Assembly: GCA_029268515.1 (NCBI GenBank)
Contig: JAQWNP010000007.1
Span: forward strand, 1 to 64,000
Source: Phycisphaerales bacterium
Lineage (GTDB): Bacteria; Planctomycetota; Phycisphaerae; Phycisphaerales; SM1A02
DNA length: 64,000 bases
Direction of reading: 5' to 3'
In this document: piece by piece, positions 49,869 through 57,500 of the stretch
How the letters are laid out: every line of letters starts with the position of its first letter
How positions within the stretch are numbered: position 1 is the stretch's first letter
Notes under the pieces: model-generated
Told to the model about the DNA's origin: nothing
The model's input: only the letters and a program-made list of their open reading frames with translations
Database searches by the model: none
Made by a program: the position numbers and the translations under genes

Positions 49869-50867
49869 GTGAGACATCGTCGAGCATTTAGTTTAGTGGA
49901 GCTGCTTATTACAGTGGGCTTGATCATTGTGGTCGCCACACTGGTGATTTATGTGAGTTCTGCGGCTCGGCGTACAGCCCAAGAGGCCAATACCCAGGCG
50001 CTGATGACGTCAATCTCACAAGGATTGACGCAGTTCAAAAATGACACCGGTTATTACCCGCCGGTACTGAACGATGACCGAAGTCTCATGCCTGCTTTTT
50101 CAAACAGTGGGTTTGACCCCTTTATGAGTCCGTCGGTTGATGATGATGATTATGGCGACGATCGCCAGCAGTGGTATTCAGAAACAACGCTGGCCGAATA
50201 TTTGCTGGGCTATGGTGGCTATAACCAAGATGGCTATGGCAAATATTATCTAAACGGCAACAACCAGCTCCCCGTACGTCCCAAAGAGAACCCGCCACTT
50301 GGCATTCGCCATCCGGGGCCTGATGGTGTCTGGGGGGCGCAGCGCTATGGCAATGGGTCGCTCGTCGATCGCGACCCTGATGTTAATCCTAGCAATCTCT
50401 ACCGCCAGCAAGAGCTTTCTGGGCGTGTGCTCGGTCCCTACATCACGCTCTCTGATGAGCGGCTGGTTGGCATGCTGACAGCAAATGGCAAGGTGCTCTT
50501 TCCAGGTGACCCTGGCTACAGTGACAATGGTCCCAAAGCCATTGCTGATTACTGGGGCAATGCGATTCGCTATTACCGCACGCCGTATGCTGGCACTGAC
50601 CCTGGCACAAAGTTACATGAAGCGCCCGGCGCTGAATTTACGCCGTCACTTTCAGATGTGGTGGTACTGCGTCCACAGTCAATTGTTGGAGGTCAAGTGA
50701 TCGATTCGCAAGTGCTCGATGCCAATGGTGAAGGCAAGGCGCTGCGACAAACCCGTTCGGCAGATTTTGCACTCTTTTCACGGGGCGCTGATCAAGCCGT
50801 TGATGAAGATCGCCGTGTCGATGAAGAAGAATTCAATATCGATAACCTCGTGGAGATTGGTCCATGA
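49869..50867 (+). CDS. Prepilin-type protein, GspG-like
   Basis: 332 residues. Prepilin leader RHRRAFSLVELLITVGLI, with Ala at the -1 position and Glu at +5, then a hydrophobic helix and ARRTAQEANTQALMTSISQG, QFKNDTGYYPP as in major pseudopilins. It is more than twice the length of GspG (about 140). GTG 49869 is chosen because GAGGAA lies 7 bp upstream; ATG 49854 is an alternative. The stop overlaps the next start by 4 nt. C-terminal part Asp/Glu-rich. Confidence 0.85.
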   Translation: MRHRRAFSLVELLITVGLIIVVATLVIYVSSAARRTAQEANTQALMTSISQGLTQFKNDTGYYPPVLNDDRSLMPAFSNSGFDPFMSPSVDDDDYGDDRQQWYSETTLAEYLLGYGGYNQDGYGKYYLNGNNQLPVRPKENPPLGIRHPGPDGVWGAQRYGNGSLVDRDPDVNPSNLYRQQELSGRVLGPYITLSDERLVGMLTANGKVLFPGDPGYSDNGPKAIADYWGNAIRYYRTPYAGTDPGTKLHEAPGAEFTPSLSDVVVLRPQSIVGGQVIDSQVLDANGEGKALRQTRSADFALFSRGADQAVDEDRRVDEEEFNIDNLVEIGP

Positions 50868-51820
50868 GGTATCAACAGCGTCATCGAAGCCACGGCTTTA
50901 CCATGATCGAGTTGATCGTGGTGATTGTCATTATTGTGATTGTGGCTGTGGTCACGGCATTGAGCTTTAGCTCTGTTTCTCGCAACGCGCGTTTGACGGG
51001 GTCGATTACCACCGTCAAAGGGGCGCTTGGCAAAGGGCGCGCTTTAGCGATGGAACGAAACGAGTGGGTCGTGGTGGCTTTTCGGCCGGTGCCTGATCCG
51101 AGCGAGCCGGCGCTGATCAATGAAGATGATGATGACTATCTTTCTGATGAGCAGGAAAAACGAGCCACCCGTACTGAAATTCTCTTTGGTCAGTTTACCG
51201 GTGAGACCGGAACTTGGAGTCCATATTGGCCACCAGAAGATCAGCAGGGCTTGCCCCCTCAAGATCTTTACCAGGGCAGTAGTAGTACGCTTGACGATCG
51301 TTATGTTGAGATTCCCGGCGCCGAGCGCTATGTGCTACCGCGCGGTATTAAGGTGGCCGGTATTGATTATTACAACTCGACGGCTGCAAACGGCGGCATG
51401 GTCTGGGCCACGGGGCCTGAGCTGAAGGATGTGCCGGTTGATGAACTGGACAATATCGATTTCGGCGCCCACCGGTGGTTCATGGTCGGCGTGATGTTTG
51501 CCCCCGATGGCACTGTGCGAACGAGAAACAATCAATCTGATGGCCGGTATCTTTGGATGGACTTCAACAACAATGGTTGGCAAGAGCAGGCCAATTCGGG
51601 CGTTAGTGGATTTCTCTTTCTGCATCCTCAGGATGAGCCGCGTTTGAAATTAACGATGATCTTGGGTGTCTATGACGGCGAAGAAGCACGTGAACTGCTT
51701 TTAGACCCTCTAGACCCAGCCTCTTTTGAAATTAACGAACTCATCGGGCCTAACGGCTATATCAGTGAGAACGTGGACCCACTGTATTTCAACCGCTTTA
51801 GTGGAGTGATCATGGAATGA
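50864..51820 (+). CDS. Prepilin-type protein, GspH-like
   Basis: 318 residues. The leader ends HG and the mature protein begins FTMIELIVVIVIIVIVAVVT, a standard type III prepilin signal with Glu at +5. The following ARLTGSITTVKGALGKGRAL AMERN stretch (here split) recalls GspH/FimT. It overlaps both neighbours by 4 nt (ATGA), so it is co-translated with the whole pseudopilin run. The C-terminal 200 residues have no recognised domain. Confidence 0.83.
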   Translation: MRYQQRHRSHGFTMIELIVVIVIIVIVAVVTALSFSSVSRNARLTGSITTVKGALGKGRALAMERNEWVVVAFRPVPDPSEPALINEDDDDYLSDEQEKRATRTEILFGQFTGETGTWSPYWPPEDQQGLPPQDLYQGSSSTLDDRYVEIPGAERYVLPRGIKVAGIDYYNSTAANGGMVWATGPELKDVPVDELDNIDFGAHRWFMVGVMFAPDGTVRTRNNQSDGRYLWMDFNNNGWQEQANSGVSGFLFLHPQDEPRLKLTMILGVYDGEEARELLLDPLDPASFEINELIGPNGYISENVDPLYFNRFSGVIME

Positions 51821-52971
51821 GACTTCTGCTTATGAAAACAAAACGCGGCAATGCGACGCGCGGTATGTCACTGGTTGAGTTGATGTTGGCCATCGGCATT
51901 TTGGGCGTGGGCTTAATTTGTATCGCTGCGGTCTTTCCCGCTGGCATTCGCCAAACGGATGAAGCCGTTGATGATGTGATGGGGCCAATTGTGGCCAACA
52001 ATGCGCTGTCGGTGATTCGCAGTAAGGTCAAGCCTGAAATGTTTGGCACTCGTGAGGAGGTCGCCGATTTGGCCACTGGCTTTGAGCCACCAACGGCAAG
52101 CGGTGATTGGTTCTGGCGCCGACCAGCGTTGTTTGATCCAGCGGATGCAGAGGGCACTGTCACTGTGGATTCCAGCTTGCCAGCAAGTGGTTCGCTGACC
52201 CATGGAGCGGGCGCGGTGCATGTGTTTGTTAATTCTTCTGTGGCGCCGGTAGATGGCTTTGATGTCGATGAGGCTACTTTGGGCGTGATGCCCTATAACA
52301 CGCAACTCAATGATGATAACGTTCCTTCAGCAGTCATTTTGACCCAGGGTGAGCGCTGTTACCCGATGGCCGATCAGCTTGACGGCACCAATGCAGGGCT
52401 GGGGTATTTCGGTGAAGTGAACCCCGAGCAATTCTTGCCGCCGCGACCGCGCTATCGGTGGGATTGCATGTTCCGCCGCCATGACGGCAAGGTGCTGGTG
52501 GCCATCTTTGTTTACCGTGTGATTGATCAAGCCCAGGGATCGCGTGCCTACTGGTCGCAGAGTGATGGCGAGGACATGGGTGTGCGTCATCTGAATCTTG
52601 AAGAGGTGCAAGCATCTATTCCAGCGGTCAGTCGTCTGAAGCTTTCAGAGGTCATGTCTGATGCAGCTAGTCCAGCCTACGCCAAACTGCGTGAGGCCTT
52701 GGAACCAGGGCAGTGGCTCATCGATCAGAACAACATTGTGCATCGCCCGCTGAACGGTTGGGTGGATAGTGATGATGAGCGTTGGTGTGAGTTTCGGTCG
52801 CCGATTCCAATTGGCGGTCCAGCGCGCGTGAATCACTATAAGGATGGTGACCCTGACCTTGGGGCTGTGACCAACCTTTGGTACCTACCGCTTGAAGTTG
52901 AAGTACAAGATGGTCAAGGCAGTCGCTTTGTTGATGTGGTGCCCGTGTATGCCACGGTGCGAGAGCTCTAA
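51817..52971 (+). CDS. Prepilin-type protein, GspI/PilV-like
   Basis: 384 residues. Prepilin motif TRG then MSLVELMLAIGILGVGLICI, with Glu at +5, typical of GspI/PilV. The body has no recognised domain. Start ATG 51817 overlaps the preceding stop by 4 nt; ATG 51832 is also possible. Its TAA overlaps the next ATG (TAATG). Confidence 0.82.
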   Translation: MRLLLMKTKRGNATRGMSLVELMLAIGILGVGLICIAAVFPAGIRQTDEAVDDVMGPIVANNALSVIRSKVKPEMFGTREEVADLATGFEPPTASGDWFWRRPALFDPADAEGTVTVDSSLPASGSLTHGAGAVHVFVNSSVAPVDGFDVDEATLGVMPYNTQLNDDNVPSAVILTQGERCYPMADQLDGTNAGLGYFGEVNPEQFLPPRPRYRWDCMFRRHDGKVLVAIFVYRVIDQAQGSRAYWSQSDGEDMGVRHLNLEEVQASIPAVSRLKLSEVMSDAASPAYAKLREALEPGQWLIDQNNIVHRPLNGWVDSDDERWCEFRSPIPIGGPARVNHYKDGDPDLGAVTNLWYLPLEVEVQDGQGSRFVDVVPVYATVREL

Positions 52972-54542
52972 TGCGAAATAAGAACCCACAATCTCATGGT
53001 CGCCGCTTTGTGATCACAGGCCGCGGCTTTACCTTGGCAGAGCTCTTGGTGGCTGTTGCTATTTTTGTCTTGATTATTATTGCCGTGGGCCAGGTCTTTT
53101 CTGCGGCCTCGACCATCTCTGGTGTTGGTGATTCGACCAACGATCTCTTGCAAGATTCGGTGGCCATTGAGCGACAAATTCGTGATGACATTGATCGCAT
53201 CAGTCATAATGGATTTTTGGCAATTCATTCAGTGGCCATCCCCAATGACATCAACGTGGCCATTACTGGCAAACTGCTTGATCCTGGCCGGCCACAAGAG
53301 GCGCCAATTCGCGCCGATCAACTGGTCTTCTTTGGCGAGGGAAACTTTCCAAGTAGCACACTTCAATTGATGGATGATGCGTCGGCAACGCAAACAAATC
53401 CCACCGACTTGTGGGCCGCAGGTTCAGCAGCCCGCATCTATTACGGTCACGCATTTCAAATACCATCTTCCAAAGATGCGGATCTACCGACTGTAAGTTC
53501 TGTTCAATACACCTATGATCCAAATCCTGATGCGGTCATGACCCCATGGATGACAGGTGATGTTGCTCAAGTGAGAACGCGGCATTCACGTTCCGGAGAT
53601 AGTAATGGCGATATCTATACCTTCAGCGATGCAGGGGTGGCCGATGCCAGTCAGCCCGCGGCGACCGATTGGATTTTGAGTCGCCAGGCAGTGGTGCTGG
53701 CTGATGACGATGAGTCACCGCCGGATGATGACGATAAGACGTTTTTTCAGAACCTCTTCCGTACTGCGAAATCAATCTTTAAGGATCAAACAGTAGCGGG
53801 TATCACGCCACAAGTGCGCGATGGGCGACATGACATCGCCGCCACCGAGCTTCCAGAAATCCGTGCCTTGGTAACAGAAGACCCGCAAACGGGTCGGCAG
53901 CGGTTCTTGCTTGATCAGCAGCAGTTCATCAGTGATCAGGCGGTCTACTGGCCCCGCGCCGAGCGCAAGCCGCCCAGCACCAGCTCGCTTGACCAGGCGC
54001 TGAGTAATCATGTGCTAACGGGTGGATGTAGTGAGTTCATTGTCGAGTGGACGTATGACGATTTGGCGGGCAGCGCTCAAGATGAGAACAACGGTTCACA
54101 GTTGTACGGGCCACGGCAGCCGGCCGATCGACCAATTCGTTGGTTTGGTCTCAGCGATGCGCAGGTCGCCTCACTGACAGGTATTGATAATTTGAGCGAG
54201 CAAGAGCAGCGGCGCGTCTTCCGCGGTGTTGGTAACTATCGTGATCTTCCGCTCGAAGAGCAAGCAGAAGTATTGACCCCAGAAACAGAGGGGGTTTTTC
54301 AGAAAGTGGTCTACCCAGCTGAGCCAGACTTTGGCGGCTTTGGTGGACAGGCACCATACCGGGAGTATTGGGCCATCTTTGGTTACAACCAAAATGGCGC
54401 CTTTGATACTGTTGGCAACCTTCGCCAGGATTTTGTTCCATGGCCGACGGCCTTACGTATCACCATGGTGCTCAATGACCGGCAGAAGAATCTTGAAGGG
54501 GGGCGGATCTTCCAGTTCATCGTGGAGCTACCTGAGAAATGA
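52971..54542 (+). CDS. Prepilin-type protein, GspJ-like
   Basis: 523 residues, while typical GspJ is about 200. Prepilin motif GRG then FTLAELLVAVAIFVLIIIAV, followed by GVGDSTNDLLQDSVAIERQI and RDDIDRISHNGFLAI, reminiscent of GspJ. The rest is Asp-rich with no recognised domain. The start overlaps the previous stop (TAATG). It ends 37 bp before the giant GspK-like gene. The GspJ assignment rests on gene order and the N-terminal third. Confidence 0.8.
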   Translation: MRNKNPQSHGRRFVITGRGFTLAELLVAVAIFVLIIIAVGQVFSAASTISGVGDSTNDLLQDSVAIERQIRDDIDRISHNGFLAIHSVAIPNDINVAITGKLLDPGRPQEAPIRADQLVFFGEGNFPSSTLQLMDDASATQTNPTDLWAAGSAARIYYGHAFQIPSSKDADLPTVSSVQYTYDPNPDAVMTPWMTGDVAQVRTRHSRSGDSNGDIYTFSDAGVADASQPAATDWILSRQAVVLADDDESPPDDDDKTFFQNLFRTAKSIFKDQTVAGITPQVRDGRHDIAATELPEIRALVTEDPQTGRQRFLLDQQQFISDQAVYWPRAERKPPSTSSLDQALSNHVLTGGCSEFIVEWTYDDLAGSAQDENNGSQLYGPRQPADRPIRWFGLSDAQVASLTGIDNLSEQEQRRVFRGVGNYRDLPLEEQAEVLTPETEGVFQKVVYPAEPDFGGFGGQAPYREYWAIFGYNQNGAFDTVGNLRQDFVPWPTALRITMVLNDRQKNLEGGRIFQFIVELPEK

Positions 54543-54579
54543 ATACCCAGAAGTTCATCACGATAAGCGAGGTGACGCA

Positions 54580-57500
54580 ATGAAGTACATCGACTTACCA
54601 ATTCGTTTAACCGATCGTCGCCAATGGCGCGGCAACGCCATGATTTTGGTGGCCGCGATGTTGACGTTGCTGGTGATTATGGCCACCGCCTATATCTCAC
54701 GCACTCGGGCGACGCGCTCCACCGCGGCCGCTCACCAGAGCGCAGCCCAAAGAGAGGGCGCCGGCGAACATGTTGGCGCCATGCTGGCTGAAGAGTTGGC
54801 CCAGGCCCTGTTTGCGCGGCCACTGGCTGTGCCAGAAGGTGGGTTCTCTTTTGATGCTGATGCTGACAACTATGTTGGCAATTCTAATAATGCTCGAATT
54901 CAATCAGGTGCTCAGCTTGTGGGTGATGGCACTGGCTTTCCCCAGCCTGGTGCGGTGGGGCCTGACGATCGCGGTGGCCGCTACAGCGCCGATCGCTGGC
55001 ATCCGTTTAATCACGCGCCCATGCATGTGGCCCCAGTGACCAACTTGCCCGACGATAATGGCGTGATCTTTCCGCCGGTAGGTCCTCGTAACGCGATCGG
55101 CAACCCCGGCTTTGGTGATAGTCGCTGGCTGCGCTCGACCGAGCCGCTGCGCTGGGCCAGTAATTGGCAGACCACCGGTCAGACCAGTGAAGATCTCAAT
55201 GCCTTTTCACACTGGAAGCACATGACCTATCTGGCCCGGCCCGACAATGGTTGGCGTCTTTGCACAGACATTTCAAATGTGGGGCCGCAAACCACGCTGA
55301 TGAACTTGAACTTGCCCGTGGAGCAATGGCTGCCGACACCACCGGGTGGTGTCAGTGATGAGGGGTATGCGCTTTTAAACAGCACTTCAGGTAATGCCAC
55401 CCTCAATACCACGCCCGATCCGAACAATCCTGAGCAAACGCTCTTTGATGCTGCCTGGGATAACTGGTTTAGTGGTAACACAGTGGCGATCGATCAAAGT
55501 GGGGCCCTTGCTTACGCCGATCCTACCTTGGCGCCACCCAACCACTATGACCTCAGCGATCTTGATGGTGATGGCAACAACTACAACTTCCGTGACCGTC
55601 CTGAAGCGGCGTACGCCAAGTTTGACACGGCGGGCAACATCAACTGGCGCTGGTATGTTGAGCGTCGATTGAACGATACTGATGGTGATGGCTTTACCGA
55701 TTCCTTTTGGTGGATTCCACCGCTGCCGATCAAAGATGGGGTGCATCATGTGGTTGGCGTTTCAGTCGTTGATCTCAGTGGTAAGCTGAACCTCAACACC
55801 GCGACGATCTTCCGTCGCAATGAAGATTCGCGATATCAAAATGATGCGGGCTTTGTGCTTCCCCAAGCGACTGCAGGGCATACCCCAGCTGATGTGGCGT
55901 TGGTTGGACAAGAAGTGCCGCCGTTAATTCATAATGGTGGCGGCGGATTTCCACAGCAAGGTGGTGGAAATATTTCGCAGGAAGAGATTACTTCTTCAAC
56001 GGGTAGTTTTAACTGGAATACAGGTTTCTTTGACACCCCCATGAACCAACCTGGTTGGTTTCAAAGGCAGCCCGTGGATAATGCCGAGCGATGGGTTGAA
56101 TACTCTGGTGGCGGTAATGGGCATCAAGTGATTTGGCCACATCTAGAGTGGTATGCCAACACCGATGGGGTTCCGACTGACGGTATGCCGCGCTGGCGTC
56201 TGTTTGGCAACTACACTGATGATCCGTTCCTTGAGCTCTTTGGTCTCAACGGCAACCTTGATTTCTGGGATGAAGCGTATGACGACACACAGAACTCAGA
56301 AATTCACCCTTGGGCGACACAGCAAGGGCGGTTGCGCTATTGGAACCTCAAAGGCAGTCGCCCTGATGATCCACTGGCAGGTTTGACCAACCTTGATCTC
56401 AGTGAAGAGCTTGAGTTAGCAGCGTATCACGGCCAGAATCGGCCTTATCAATTTTCAGAGCTGGAGAACTACACCCACTGGGAGGGACCTAGTTGGGCAC
56501 AAATTGGACCACTGCGAGGTCGTAATAATCGAGCGGAAACAAGTGAGGGCCTCGGTCAGCTCAGTAACCAGCAGTTGGTCTTTGATAATCGCCGCAAGCT
56601 CACTGGCTATAACGGCGCTCGCAATGATGAATTGCCAGCGTGGCTGCGCTTCTCAAAGCGTCGTCCCAATCTCTTGACCCCTGATCAGTGGGATTATCCC
56701 GACGCGATTGAAGGAGCCAGTGAATTTCGCCGCGTCATGAACGAGTTTGATGATCAGCGCGGTTGGAAGCTTGACCTGCGCGAAGATCGTTTTCCCAACG
56801 GAGAGAGCCGGCCCCGGCTTGATAATGATCCTACTACTGGTTACTTGTCACTCTCGCAGCGTTTATCGCCAACCTTAATGATGGCTTTGACCGATGGTCC
56901 TGAGATGACCTTTGGTGCCGGTGCTTTTGGCGATGATCTTGATCCAGCCGCGCCGTACCACAGTTACTTTGGCGTGTATAACAGCGTTACAGATGAGGCC
57001 TATCGCAATACCCGTCGTTTGGCGGCCGCCTATGCTGCTAACATTTTGCAGTGGCGCGACAGTGACCAAGATCTCAAGTTAGTCGAAGCGGTACCGCTGC
57101 CAGATGTTGGCTTGCATCAACCCGAGTTGTATGCCGGTGGTAGTCAACCTGTTGATACCAATCAGATGCAGATGAACAATCGCTACTTCCTGGGCGTGGA
57201 GCCTCAGCCGTTCTTGCTAGAAGCGTTTGTGGCCCATGTGCATTCCGCGCAAGAGATACCCGAGCGAGATGAGCTTGGTATTCCTTACCGAGATGAAGAC
57301 CAAGAAGCCAATACCGTCTTCGAGAATCCATATGGTCCTTGCGCCAATGGCACTGGTGGTTCAGCCACTCCACAGTCAACACCGGGTCCCAACGATCCGA
57401 ATTGGCAAAGCACGATTGTGGTGGTTCAAATTGCCAACCCCTTTGATGTTGCTATTGACCTTTCTGATTATGTGATTGATGTGTTTGGTCAAGAGTTTGA

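Noticed and set aside
52327-52615. Minus-strand ORFs inside the GspI-like gene
   Set aside because: Overlapping antisense frames with no motif or ribosome site; the plus-strand prepilin gene explains the region.
54331-54579. Longer start for the giant GspK-like gene
   Set aside because: It would overlap the GspJ-like gene by over 200 bp and place 83 residues before the prepilin-like N terminus.
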